Assembly (NCBI GenBank): GCA_964501335.1
Contig: CAZCTC010000053.1
Coordinates: 1 to 55,167 of the forward strand
DNA from: CAZCTC01 sp964501335
Lineage (GTDB): Bacteria > Chloroflexota > Anaerolineae > B4-G1 > SLSP01
Reading direction: 5' to 3'
DNA: 55,167 nt
Below the pieces are notes generated by a model. That model had not been told where the DNA came from, made no database searches, and was given only the letters and a program-made list of their open reading frames with translations. The translations under genes and the position numbers were made by a program. Of this stretch, positions 8,281-16,677 are shown piece by piece (position 1 is the first letter of the stretch; each line of letters opens with the position of its first letter).

Positions 8281-8934
8281 CTATTTCTTCCCCTCAGTTT
8301 TGGAAGGCCCCGAATGCTTCGACCAGGGAAACAACGGCGGCTTGTCCTGGAAGATCGGCAGGAAACGCTCTTCCCGATGATAAAGCCTGACGATATTGGG
8401 CCGCAGCGCCCACAACGTCAGGATCATCGTCAGTACCCCAAAACCTACGGCATAGGGAATCTCATTGCGCACCAGGAAAATGAGCGGCAGCATAAAGGCC
8501 ACCAGAATCGACGCCAGCGAGGCATGCCCCATCAACAGAGCAATCGCCATCCCGCTCACTACCAGCAGTGGGAAATTGAATCCCCACAACGCCGCCGCCA
8601 CACCCACACTGGTCATTGTCCCGGCACCGCCCCGAAATTTCAAATAGATCGAGTAATTGTGCCCCACAACGGCCGCCGTACCGGCCAGCCCGATTCCCCA
8701 GGCATCCGCGCCCAAAGCCTTGGCCAGCCAGATGCCGCAGGCACCCTTCAAAGCATCCGATAGCGCCGTCAAAAAAGCCGGCCAGAAGCCCGCACTCCGC
8801 CAGACATTGGTCCCCCCCGTCCGGCCGCTGCCGACCTGCCGCACATCCACCCGCCGCATAATCCATGCCCAAAACAACCCGCATGGAATCGATCCCAACA
8901 AATAGCTTCCGACAATCGCCAAAACCAGATTCAT
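8281..8934 (-). CDS. plsY: PlsY-like glycerol-3-phosphate acyltransferase, divergent motifs
   Basis: 217 residues, hydrophobic throughout with about five membrane segments, fitting PlsY, which transfers acyl from acyl-phosphate to glycerol-3-phosphate in phospholipid synthesis. The N-terminus keeps YLLGSIPCGL. The second motif is GSGRTGGTNVWR, where family members usually have GSGN-x-GATN; the third is GHNYSIYLKFRGGAGTMTS, where GGKG-x-AT is usual. The missing Asn and Lys in these substrate loops make it a divergent paralogue, possibly with altered specificity; another PlsY might exist elsewhere. Family assignment is firm, activity less so. Confidence 0.82.
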   Translation of the reverse strand: MNLVLAIVGSYLLGSIPCGLFWAWIMRRVDVRQVGSGRTGGTNVWRSAGFWPAFLTALSDALKGACGIWLAKALGADAWGIGLAGTAAVVGHNYSIYLKFRGGAGTMTSVGVAAALWGFNFPLLVVSGMAIALLMGHASLASILVAFMLPLIFLVRNEIPYAVGFGVLTMILTLWALRPNIVRLYHREERFLPIFQDKPPLFPWSKHSGPSKTEGKK

Positions 8935-9042
8935 AGCACCCCTCTTTATTCCTTGTCTTCCAACTGCGACTCTTTTCTTCCAGGCACAGGATACGTAGTC
9001 GATCCGGCCAGGGGTCTTCGTTTTCAGAGTTAACGCTTTGGA

Positions 9043-9771
9043 CTAGTTTCCACACACGGGACAGTGAGGATCTCGCGCCGCATGGACCGTATCAAACTGG
9101 CCCTGCAATCCATCCCACAACAAAAGCCGGTCCGTCAAAGGCGCTCCCGCTCCCAACAAAATCTTCAGCGCCTCCATCGCCTCCAACGAACCCATCACGC
9201 CGGCCGTAGCCCCCAGAATGCCTAATTCTTCATTCGAAGGCAGCGCGCTCGAATTCACACTCTTGGGAAAAATACACCGCCGGCAGGCGTGACCGGGAAG
9301 ATAAACGCCCAACTGTCCCTCAAAGCGGGCCACCGCCGCCCAGACCAGCGGAATGCCGGCCTGTACGCACAACTCGTTCATCAAATCCTTGGTTTCCAGG
9401 TTGTCGCTCGCTTCCAATACCAGATCGTACTGGCGGACCAATGCCGCGCCGTTGCTGCGCAACACCCGTTCCTCACATGGAATGCCTTTCACATCTGGAT
9501 TCAGCGCCCGCAGTCGCTGCACAGCCGTCAGCGCCTTATTGCGTTCCAAATCCTCCACCCCATACAACACCTGCCGGTTAAGATTGGAAAGGCTCACGCG
9601 ATCGCTGTCGGCCACGCCCAAAGTCCCTACGCCGGCCGCAGCCAGATAAAAGAGCGCCGGAGAGCCCAGCCCTCCCGCCCCTACAACCAGCACCCGCGCG
9701 CGTCGTAAACGCTGCTGTCCGGCCTCACCGATCTCGGGAATCACCATTTGTCGGGCATACCGTTCGTCCAT
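9043..9771 (-). CDS. E1-like adenylyltransferase (ThiF/MoeB/HesA family)
   Basis: I place the start at ATG 9771 (MDERYARQMV), with GGGAGG about 8 bases upstream; the frame runs 40 codons further but that part overlaps an unrelated repeat fragment. 242 residues. The nucleotide-binding GAGGLGSPALFYLAAAGVG, the DSDRVSLSNLNRQVLY metal/adenylate segment and the N-terminal R-finger region (RYARQMVIPEIG) are intact. Two CxxC pairs (CRRC and the terminal CPVC) should bind zinc as in MoeB/ThiF. It adenylates the C-terminal Gly-Gly of a ubiquitin-like sulphur carrier (MoaD or ThiS). No rhodanese domain and no carrier gene nearby, so molybdopterin and thiamine roles cannot be separated. Confidence 0.87.
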   Translation of the reverse strand: MDERYARQMVIPEIGEAGQQRLRRARVLVVGAGGLGSPALFYLAAAGVGTLGVADSDRVSLSNLNRQVLYGVEDLERNKALTAVQRLRALNPDVKGIPCEERVLRSNGAALVRQYDLVLEASDNLETKDLMNELCVQAGIPLVWAAVARFEGQLGVYLPGHACRRCIFPKSVNSSALPSNEELGILGATAGVMGSLEAMEALKILLGAGAPLTDRLLLWDGLQGQFDTVHAARDPHCPVCGN

Positions 9772-9844
9772 CCTCAGTCCTCCCTGATTGTGTGGGATTT
9801 GCTTGCCCTTGCCGAAAGGTATTTTACCACAGCCTTTCCATTGC

Positions 9845-9994
9845 ATGTTGCCCTTTCCGGAAGGCTGCGAAAGGGGCGCCGATTTCAACATCTACAAAGT
9901 CAACATCGACACCGGCGAGGAAATCCTCCTGGTCGAAGGCGGCTTAAATCCTTACTGGCGCCTCACCCCCGTCGAAGAGACCCAGGCCCCGTAG
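9845..9994 (+). pseudogene. Duplicated 3' end of the beta-propeller lipoprotein gene
   Basis: Starting at TGCATGTTGCC, this stretch encodes a near copy of the last 50 residues of the 2135-3220 product, with the same ending (GLNPYWRLTPVEETQAP, stop). Substitutions are mostly silent or conservative (IETGEEV to IDTGEEI), so it was once under coding constraint. No start or blades precede it; the sequence to the left belongs to the adenylyltransferase leader. It is a relic of a second propeller gene or a recombination scar. Confidence 0.85.
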
Positions 9995-10002
9995 TTTACC
10001 GG

Positions 10003-10047
10003 TTGACAAAAAGCCCGTTCGTCTTATAATTAGAACATAAGTTCTAA
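10003..10047 (+). promoter_or_regulatory. Consensus sigma70 promoter with overlapping LexA-like palindrome
   Basis: TTGACA at 10003-10008, 16-base spacer, TATAAT at 10025-10030. Immediately downstream TTAGAAC-ATAA-GTTCTAA (10030-10047) is a perfect inverted repeat containing GAAC-N4-GTTC, the core of the Gram-positive/DinR type LexA box. A repressor bound there would block open complex formation. Confidence 0.75.
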
Positions 10048-10080
10048 AACCATCCACACCCCGCTTCGGGAGGTGAAAAA

Positions 10081-10353
10081 GTGAATATGCCCAATTGGTT
10101 TCCCAAACGCGAACGCCGCTCCCGTGAACCCATCCGCCTGCTGGCCCGCCGCCATAACTACTTCCCGCAGCGCTTCCTCTGGCGCGGTCAGGAATATGAA
10201 ATCTACTCAGTCGAGCGCGCCTGGACTGAAACCGGCCCCGGCCGGCCGGCCCGTCACTGTTTCCGCGTCCACTGCATTGAAGGGAGCTTCGACCTCTTCC
10301 AGGATCTCTCCCACAACATCTGGTACCTTAACCAGCTGCCGACTTCGGTCTGA
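10081..10353 (+). CDS. DUF6504 family small protein
   Basis: 90 residues, starting with GTG at 10081 after GGGAGGTG; an ATG follows two codons later. Basic N-terminus, then RHNYFPQRFLWRGQEYEIYSVERAWTE and RHCFRVHCIEGSFDLFQDL, a compact beta-rich pattern I associate with DUF6504. The function is unknown. The LexA-like operator upstream suggests a DNA-damage-inducible role; I recall related genes near translesion polymerases in Actinobacteria, but no such neighbour is present here. Monocistronic: its own promoter before and a strong terminator directly after. Confidence 0.72.
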   Translation: MNMPNWFPKRERRSREPIRLLARRHNYFPQRFLWRGQEYEIYSVERAWTETGPGRPARHCFRVHCIEGSFDLFQDLSHNIWYLNQLPTSV

Positions 10354-10357
10354 ATAT

Positions 10358-10406
10358 AAAAAGCAGTCGCCGCGCCCGGCTGTGCCGGGCGCGGCGACTG
10401 CTTTTT
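10358..10406. terminator. Strong bidirectional terminator
   Basis: 23-bp perfect stem (AAAAAGCAGTCGCCGCG... and complement) with a 3-base loop, starting 5 bases after the DUF6504 stop and ending 7 bases before the acetyl esterase stop. It serves both convergent genes. Confidence 0.92.
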
Positions 10407-10412
10407 ATCCCT

Positions 10413-11384
10413 CTACACCGGGAAAACTTCTTTTAAGAAACGAACCTTCTCCGCCGTCTGATAGACCGCCCCACCTTCATGATGGTTATACGGCCAGACG
10501 CGAATGCTCTTCGGCCCGGCATAATGATTGTAGGCCGCGTAAACCGTCCGCGGTGGGCAAACCTCATCCATCAACCCCACCGAAAAAAGCCCGGCTCCCT
10601 TCGCCCGCGCCGCCATATTGACCCCATCGAAATATTCCAGCGTGGCAAAAACCTGCTCGATCTGATTCCGATGGATCTGACAATATCGCCCGATCTCCGC
10701 GTAGGGATAACTGTCGGTGACTTCAGTCGCCACCCGATAATGGCACAAAAACGGCACATCGGCCATCACCGCCCCGACATTCGGCGCCAATCCCCCCGCC
10801 GCCAGAGAGATCCCTCCCCCTTGACTGCCGCCCGTGACCGCGATCCGACTCCCATCGACGCTGGCATGGGCTCGCGCCGCCGCCACCGCCCGCACGGCAT
10901 CGGTGAAAACCCGACGGTAATAATAGGTCTGGGGATTCAGAATACCCCGCGTCATAAAACCGGGATGCTGAGGATTGCTCCCCTCCGGCTCCACATCCGC
11001 CGTGTCGCCTGAAGAATAGCCGCTTCCCTGCCCACGGGTATCCATCAACAGATGCGCGTACCCCGCACCGCTCCACAGCAGGAAATCATAGGGCAGCGAC
11101 CGCCCGCCGCCGTACCCCATATACTCCACCACGCAGGGCAAAGGCCCCTTCGCGCCTTTCGGCAACAGCATCCAGCCCTTGATCGGCTGCCCGCCGTATC
11201 CGTTAAAGGTTACATCGAAGGTCTCGACCAGCTGAAGGCCGAAATCGACGGGCTCGAACCGGGCCTCCAGAGGGAATTTCTCGGCCTCGGCCAGCGTTTC
11301 GGCCCAAAAGGCATCGAAGTCGGCCGGCTCTTTGCGGGCCGGAAGATAAGACTGCAACTGTTCCAACGGCCAATCGAAAAACAT
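10413..11384 (-). CDS. CE7 acetyl xylan esterase / cephalosporin-C deacetylase
   Basis: 323 residues, standard length for CE7 (AXE1 family). YMGYGGGRSLPYD matches the oxyanion region, RGQGSGYSSGDT the conserved RGQG, GGSQGG at 185-190 carries Ser187, LMDEVCPP Asp273, and YNHHEGG the His (301/302). CE7 enzymes remove acetyl groups from oligosaccharides, usually in the cytoplasm; no signal peptide is visible here. Last gene of the mannan cluster, it would deacetylate imported acetylated (gluco)manno-oligosaccharides, an inference from position. A hairpin at 11407-11441 separates it from the preceding gene. Confidence 0.88.
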   Translation of the reverse strand: MFFDWPLEQLQSYLPARKEPADFDAFWAETLAEAEKFPLEARFEPVDFGLQLVETFDVTFNGYGGQPIKGWMLLPKGAKGPLPCVVEYMGYGGGRSLPYDFLLWSGAGYAHLLMDTRGQGSGYSSGDTADVEPEGSNPQHPGFMTRGILNPQTYYYRRVFTDAVRAVAAARAHASVDGSRIAVTGGSQGGGISLAAGGLAPNVGAVMADVPFLCHYRVATEVTDSYPYAEIGRYCQIHRNQIEQVFATLEYFDGVNMAARAKGAGLFSVGLMDEVCPPRTVYAAYNHYAGPKSIRVWPYNHHEGGAVYQTAEKVRFLKEVFPV

Positions 11385-11406
11385 AATAACTCCTTTCCTT
11401 CTTATT

Positions 11407-11441
11407 GATATTTTCGCGCCCTTTCAGGGCACGAAAATATC
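11407..11441. terminator. Intercistronic hairpin before the acetyl esterase
   Basis: Stem GATATTTTCGCGCCCT with its complement, one C-A mismatch, loop TTC. It starts 7 bases after the upstream stop (transcribed leftward) and ends 22 bases before the esterase start. Confidence 0.6.
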
Positions 11442-11448
11442 GTTCCTG

Positions 11449-12918
11449 CTATTTCTCCAGCCGATCCGGATATTCCAGAGCCAACCGCAACACTTCCGTC
11501 ATAAACATATTGAAATGGTAATTCACCTTCCAGATATGCCCTTTGTTCATAATATCGGGCGTGGGAACTCCCGCGCTGTTGAGCCGCAACCGCTCAAAAA
11601 GCCCCCCATACTCATGATCGATCAAATAGTCCTGAATGAAAGATTCCTGCCGCTTAAAAGCCGCTTGAGTATCCCATCCCCGCACCACCGCCAAGTGCAA
11701 AAAGGCCCGGGCTGACTCACACTGCGCCCACCAGATAAAATAAGGATTGTCGGGATTGCCCTCCAACGGCTTGCCGTCATAAGCCAGGGTCTCATACTGC
11801 ATCGCTCCATATTTTGCATCAAAAGCATATTCCTGGCAAAACTTAAGCAGCTTCTGCGCCGTCGCCAGCCACCGCTCATCGAAACCCCGCTCCACCGCCC
11901 GGCTGAGCAGATAAGCCAGCTCGATATTGTGCCCCGTCGAGGCATGTTGCGCCCCCGACCACTGCGTGTTCCGGCTGTAAGGCAACTGCGAAGGCTTCCA
12001 TTCCTCATCGTAGTTATAGGCCACATAGCCCCGATCCGTAAAGCCCTCCTGATCGACATAGAGCTGTCCGATCAGAAAATCCCCCTCCTGTCGGATCAAG
12101 GCCCCGACCCGCTCGTGATCGGTCCCCTCGGTAACATCGTACAGCGCCAGCAGCGCCTCAAAATAATGGGTAAAGACATCCACATTGTTGACGCCGATGA
12201 TCTCGCTGAAATCGCGAGAGAAGCCGGGACGCACCGCCGCCGGATAATCCGGGTCCATAAACCGGCTCTCGATGACCTCCAACTGCTGCATCGCCGCGGA
12301 CAGATGTTCCGGGTCGTGTGTCACGCCGTAAGCCTGTGCCAACGCCATCAACGGATGGACATTGCCGTACCCCTGCTTCATCGAATCGACCACCTTCTGA
12401 TCCCGATCCAGCATCCAGTAAAAGCCGCCGTACTCTTCATCCCGAAAATGGACGAGCAAACAGTCCACCCCACGATTGATGGCATCCAGAAAGCGCTGGC
12501 CCTTTTCAGGGCCTGCCGCCCGATAAGCCTCTACATTCATATAAATCGCCCGGCTCTGCGCATTGCTCGATAACTCCTGCCGGGAATCCCACTTTGGCTG
12601 CCAATCGCGGGTGAGATCGACATGGAAACAACCGTTGAAATCGGCGGCATAGGCTCCCATCCCGCCGTTCCACAGATCCGCCGTCGCGATCAGCTGCGCC
12701 CGGTACCAATCGACATCCACAAAAAGCTCTTCGGATGCCGGGCTATACGACCAGGGCAGCGCCCCCAACGCCGCCCCCGGCACCTCAGTCGCCGTAGCCG
12801 TTGCCACCGATGTGGCTGTTACGGTAGGAACCACCGCCGCCGGCGTGACCGTCTGGCACGACGTAAACAACAAAACCAGCACCAACCCCAGCATTAAACC
12901 CCGTGATTTGCCGCTCAT
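11449..12918 (-). CDS. AGE-like (alpha/alpha)6-barrel lipoprotein
   Basis: Start chosen at ATG 12918 (MSGKSRGL), preceded by GGAGG; the frame extends 6 codons more. A lipoprotein signal ends in VLLFTSC (Cys21), followed by a Thr/Ala/Val-rich linker, so it is anchored outside the membrane. The domain (about 50-489) has the N-acylglucosamine 2-epimerase layout: DWQPKWDSRQELSSNAQSRAIY, EYGGFYWMLDRD, GYGNVHPLMALAQAYG, TGHNIELAYLLSRA and FIWWAQCESARAFLHL. Secreted members are rare, because 2-epimerases normally act in the cytoplasm; a glycosidase or lyase role on extracellular mannan fragments is possible. About 20% longer than simple epimerases. Confidence 0.75.
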   Translation of the reverse strand: MSGKSRGLMLGLVLVLLFTSCQTVTPAAVVPTVTATSVATATATEVPGAALGALPWSYSPASEELFVDVDWYRAQLIATADLWNGGMGAYAADFNGCFHVDLTRDWQPKWDSRQELSSNAQSRAIYMNVEAYRAAGPEKGQRFLDAINRGVDCLLVHFRDEEYGGFYWMLDRDQKVVDSMKQGYGNVHPLMALAQAYGVTHDPEHLSAAMQQLEVIESRFMDPDYPAAVRPGFSRDFSEIIGVNNVDVFTHYFEALLALYDVTEGTDHERVGALIRQEGDFLIGQLYVDQEGFTDRGYVAYNYDEEWKPSQLPYSRNTQWSGAQHASTGHNIELAYLLSRAVERGFDERWLATAQKLLKFCQEYAFDAKYGAMQYETLAYDGKPLEGNPDNPYFIWWAQCESARAFLHLAVVRGWDTQAAFKRQESFIQDYLIDHEYGGLFERLRLNSAGVPTPDIMNKGHIWKVNYHFNMFMTEVLRLALEYPDRLEK

Positions 12919-13840
12919 ACCTTCCTCCTTCCACAAAATACCGCCCCCGCATGGCCTTCTGTCTTGAAAATAGGCCTTTATGGCATGGCCCCGGCCTTGT
13001 AACGTCCCGCAAATGATCTCTTCCTGGTCAGATACGACGCGCGGGATGGCGAGAGAAAGTTTTTTGTTTATGTTTTCGCGGGCTTCAGAAAGCCCGCGAA
13101 AACATAGGCTTTTTTTGCCCCCGTCGCGTTAGCAGGCGCCTTCTTGTTAAGCATTCTCAGCCCCAAAGGGGCGACCTCAAGGTAGCCTGGGGTGAAGCCC
13201 CAGGAAACCCCGTCGAACACCCCATTTTCATCCTTCGGGGTGCCGCCCCCGGCATGACCTTCTGTCCTGAAAATAGGCCCCTATGGTAAGGGCCGGCCCT
13301 GGAACGTCCCGCAAATGGCCCTTCCCCCGTAAAACACGACGCGCTGGATCGGAAGAGAGAGTTTTTTTGTTGATGTTTTGGTGCGCCTCAGAAGGCGCAC
13401 CAAAACATGGCCTTTTCCAGAGCCGCACAGGCGACACGGGCTGTCTACTGTCTACTTGCCGCTGTCTACTTTCTTTGGCCTTTTCCAGAATCGCCCCGGC
13501 GAAACACTCTGAGCCCTCCCCCTCACCTCGATGCTGATAACGTTCTCCGAACCCCTCTCCCTCCCGCATCGCTCGCAGCTGTACCTCAAAATGATTCAAC
13601 CTGAATCGCGTCGCTGCTTAACAACAAAACAAGGGAGAGGGGCAGGGGTGAGGGCTAAACGCCAAAACATAGCCTTTTCCAGAGCCGCCCCAGCGACGCG
13701 GGCTGTCTACTGTCTACTTGCCGCTGTCTACTTTCTTTGGCCTTTTCCAGAGCCTTGCCAGATTAACCGCACATGTCGAATTTTAAAAACTCATCTCTTC
13801 TTCTCCGTGCTCTCTGCGCCTCTGTGGTGAATTCTCTTCT
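12919..13840. repeat. 920-base gene-free spacer packed with repeats
   Basis: It holds two minus-oriented hairpin-plus-tail repeats (hairpins 13069-13106 and 13373-13408), each continued by a module reading GGCATGACCTTCTGTCCTGAAAA-type sequence (12945-13030 and 13210-13310), which also ends this window (55030-55167). An AGCCTGGGGTGAAGCCCCAGG hairpin lies near 13183-13204. A direct repeat of about 55 bases (CTGTCTACTGTCTACTTGCC...) occurs at 13439 and 13699. An inverted pair GCCCTCCCCCTCACC / GGGGTGAGGGC brackets 13510-13655. No ORF with homology was seen. Confidence 0.75.
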
Positions 13841-16291
13841 TCATCCCCTAAGCCACTTGACCCGCAGTGCGGCCGCCAGTTGCTCCGCCGTCCAGCCGGC
13901 CGGCATGGAACCGGTAACCTGCACGGTCCGCCCCGCCGGGATATCGAAACCGTTGTCGCTGAAAACCATCTCCGCCCCCTCCACCTCCAACGCCACAAAC
14001 CGCGCCAGGGACTGCGCCCGCAGCTCGATCTCCGCCCTGCCGCCCGCATCCCTCACCGCCACCTTGATCTCCGGAGCCGCCAACCGCAGATGCTTATTCG
14101 GAACCAGCGGCGTAACCGTCAAAGCACGCCGCTCCTCGCCCTGCCGCAACTCACAGATCAGCACGACCTCAAACCGCTCCTCAACCGGTAAGGTCGTAAA
14201 ATCCAGCGTGGCAGTACAGATCGTCGTCTGCCCCTCAACCTGCACCGGGATCTCCGCACCCGCCAGCGACTTCCCATCCAACCGCTCCAACGACCAGCGC
14301 ACCGTTCCCTGCCACGCTGTCACCGGTTCGTTCGTGACGAAAATCGCCGGCCGCAGCCCGTCGACCGCCACCGAAAGCAGCACCGGCGCAAAGAACCGCC
14401 GCGCCGCATAATGGAGCAACTTCCAGCGCCCGTAATAATCCAGGCTCGACCACGACGCCACCGGCCAGCAATCGTTCAACTGCCAGTAAAGCACCCCCGA
14501 GGTGCGCCGGTTCTCCCGCCGCCAATGCTCCACGCCGATCCGGATCGCCTCAGCCTGCAACACCTGCGTCAGATAAAGCCACTCGGAAAAGCTCTCCGGC
14601 ACCCGGAAATGGTCGGCCAGATAGGAAATAATCCTGGCATTGCCGTTCCAGCTGCGCTGGTGATATTCCATAATGTAAGAGGTGAGATTCCATTCCTCCG
14701 GCAGCGCATAGCTCGCCACTGTCCGCATCTCCGGAAACGATTGGAAACCGAACTCGCTGATGAAGCGGGAATGGCGGGTGAGATAATAGCTGAAAGGCTT
14801 CATCCCATGCCACACCTCCCAGATATGCGTATCCCCGCCGCTGTCGGCATTGTTATCGACCAGGAACTCGCCTCCCGAGGGTGAACTCGGCCAGTAGGCA
14901 TGATCGAGATCCTCGCCGGCTACCCACCCCGGCAACTGATGATGGAAAAACTGCTCATAGGCCGCCTTGAGTCCGGCAAACTCCGGCCTGTCCCAGCCCC
15001 AATTGACCCATCCCTGTTCCATCTCGTTGTTGCCGCACCAGAGCGCCAGACAGGCGCGATGGCGCAGCCGCCGCACCGCCTCGACCGCTTCGCCCCGCAC
15101 ATTCTCCACAAAATCCGCCTCGTCGAAGGGATAGATCGAGCAGGCAAACATAAAATCCTGCCAGATCAAAATCCCGTACCGATCGCAAAGATCGTAGAAC
15201 CGTTCGCTCTCATAAAAACCGCCACCCCAGACGCGCAGCATATTCATATGGACATCCGCCGCCGAGCGGATCAGAAATTCCAGCTGTTCATCGCTCACCC
15301 GCGCCGGGAAGACATCCGCCAGGACCCAGTTGGCCCCCTTGCAGAAAACCGCCACCCCGTTGACCACAAAGGTGAACGACCTGCCCCATTCATCCGGCTC
15401 CCGTCGCAGCTCCAACGTCCGCAGCCCCAGCGTAAAGGACCGTGCATCCACCTCAACCCCGTCGGCCCACAGCCGCACCGTCGCCCGATAAAGCGGCTGA
15501 GCGCCGTAACCGTTGGGCCACCAGAGCTGCGGATTTTCCACGCGCACGCCCACCTCTCCGCAACCGTCGTCCAACGCCGCCCGCTCCTCGAACCGCTCCC
15601 CCGCCGGCCCGACCACTTCCAGCACGGCCTCCAAGGCCGCTCCCCCCCAGGCCTCCGTCTGCACCTGCGCCTGGATCTGCACCCGCTCTTTGCCGTGAAA
15701 CTGCCGCCAATGCACCGTTTCCAACCGGGCCTCGCTGTGGCCGATCAAAGCCATCTGCCCTTGAATTCCCACCGCGGGCAGTTTCATCGCCCAGTCCCAA
15801 CCGAACTGCGAAGCCGCCTGCCGCAGATAGGGACTGCCGACCAGTGCGTCGAAGGGCGGTTGCAACGGCCGCGCCGCCTGCCGGGCCGTGATATAACGTA
15901 CCGGCGAACGAAAAGCCAGCAACAGCTCGTTCTCGCCCGGCCATAACAGCGCTTTGACCTCCCAGCGGTAAGTGCGGTACTGATTTTCGCTCTCCCCGAC
16001 GCGCTGCCCGTTCAGATAGACGGTCGCCAGCGTGGAGATCCCTTCGCCGATCAGATAAATCCGCTCCTCGGCCGCCATCTCCGGGGTGACGGTAAACTTC
16101 AGCCGATAATCCCAATCCTCTCCGCTGACCCAGGCCACGCGGCTCTCATTGTCGCCGACGAAAGGATCGGGAATGCGGCCGGCCGCCAACAAATCGGTAT
16201 GCACACTTCCCGGCACCGCCGCTGGCAGCCATTCCTCCGTGCCGCTCTGCCGCACCTGCCATCCAGTTCCGTTTAAAGAAAACTTCTGCAT
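13841..16291 (-). CDS. GH2 beta-mannosidase
   Basis: 816 residues, typical for GH2 beta-mannosidases. The opening LNGTGWQVRQSG and PAAVPGSVHTDLLAAGRIPDPFVGDNE is diagnostic. Order: sugar-binding jelly roll (1-180), Ig-like domain (to about 290), TIM barrel (about 300-650) with acid/base Glu423 in WCGNNEMEQGW and nucleophile Glu513 in FISEFGFQSFP, then C-terminal beta domains. No signal peptide, so it acts in the cytoplasm, releasing mannose from the non-reducing ends of imported manno-oligosaccharides. With GH130, the epimerase and GH5 in the same cluster, this is the strongest evidence that the substrate is beta-mannan. Confidence 0.93.
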   Translation of the reverse strand: MQKFSLNGTGWQVRQSGTEEWLPAAVPGSVHTDLLAAGRIPDPFVGDNESRVAWVSGEDWDYRLKFTVTPEMAAEERIYLIGEGISTLATVYLNGQRVGESENQYRTYRWEVKALLWPGENELLLAFRSPVRYITARQAARPLQPPFDALVGSPYLRQAASQFGWDWAMKLPAVGIQGQMALIGHSEARLETVHWRQFHGKERVQIQAQVQTEAWGGAALEAVLEVVGPAGERFEERAALDDGCGEVGVRVENPQLWWPNGYGAQPLYRATVRLWADGVEVDARSFTLGLRTLELRREPDEWGRSFTFVVNGVAVFCKGANWVLADVFPARVSDEQLEFLIRSAADVHMNMLRVWGGGFYESERFYDLCDRYGILIWQDFMFACSIYPFDEADFVENVRGEAVEAVRRLRHRACLALWCGNNEMEQGWVNWGWDRPEFAGLKAAYEQFFHHQLPGWVAGEDLDHAYWPSSPSGGEFLVDNNADSGGDTHIWEVWHGMKPFSYYLTRHSRFISEFGFQSFPEMRTVASYALPEEWNLTSYIMEYHQRSWNGNARIISYLADHFRVPESFSEWLYLTQVLQAEAIRIGVEHWRRENRRTSGVLYWQLNDCWPVASWSSLDYYGRWKLLHYAARRFFAPVLLSVAVDGLRPAIFVTNEPVTAWQGTVRWSLERLDGKSLAGAEIPVQVEGQTTICTATLDFTTLPVEERFEVVLICELRQGEERRALTVTPLVPNKHLRLAAPEIKVAVRDAGGRAEIELRAQSLARFVALEVEGAEMVFSDNGFDIPAGRTVQVTGSMPAGWTAEQLAAALRVKWLRG

Positions 16292-16677
16292 AGCATTACC
16301 CTCTCAATTGATAGAATTTTATTTTTCGGCCCGGCTTCGTTGGCTCGCCTGACAACCAACTTTTTGCATCCCGCACCTGGCACTCTCCCCGTAAGCTGCA
16401 CCGCGCTGGACGGAGGGAGAGGTTTTTTTGTTGATGTTTTCGTGCGCATTCTGATGCGCACGAAAACATAGCCTTTTCCAGAGCAGTCCCAGCGACACTC
16501 TCTTCCCCCCCCTCTCCCGCGCGCGGTGCGAAGCAGGGGGCCGGGGGGTGAGGGCCCACCAAAACATGGCCTTTTTCTCTCACTTTTCCAGGCTAACCGC
16601 ACAGGCCGATAGGCAGTTTTATAAAGCTAATAAAATCCTCTGCGTCTCTGCTTCTCCGCGCCGCTGCGTTAAAATTC
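16292..16677. repeat. 386-base spacer with a minus-oriented hairpin repeat
   Basis: Contains a hairpin-plus-tail copy (tail 16360-16433, stem 16434-16469 with loop TCTG in plus reading), an end module with AACCGCACAGG near 16597, and a CCCTCTCCC...GGGTGAGGGCC inverted block (16504-16556) inserted between hairpin and end. No gene seen. Confidence 0.7.

Noticed and set aside
9788..9994. Independent small gene ending in the propeller tail
   Set aside because: Its first 20 codons come from the adenylyltransferase leader region and there is no RBS; the duplicated tail is better read as a relic.
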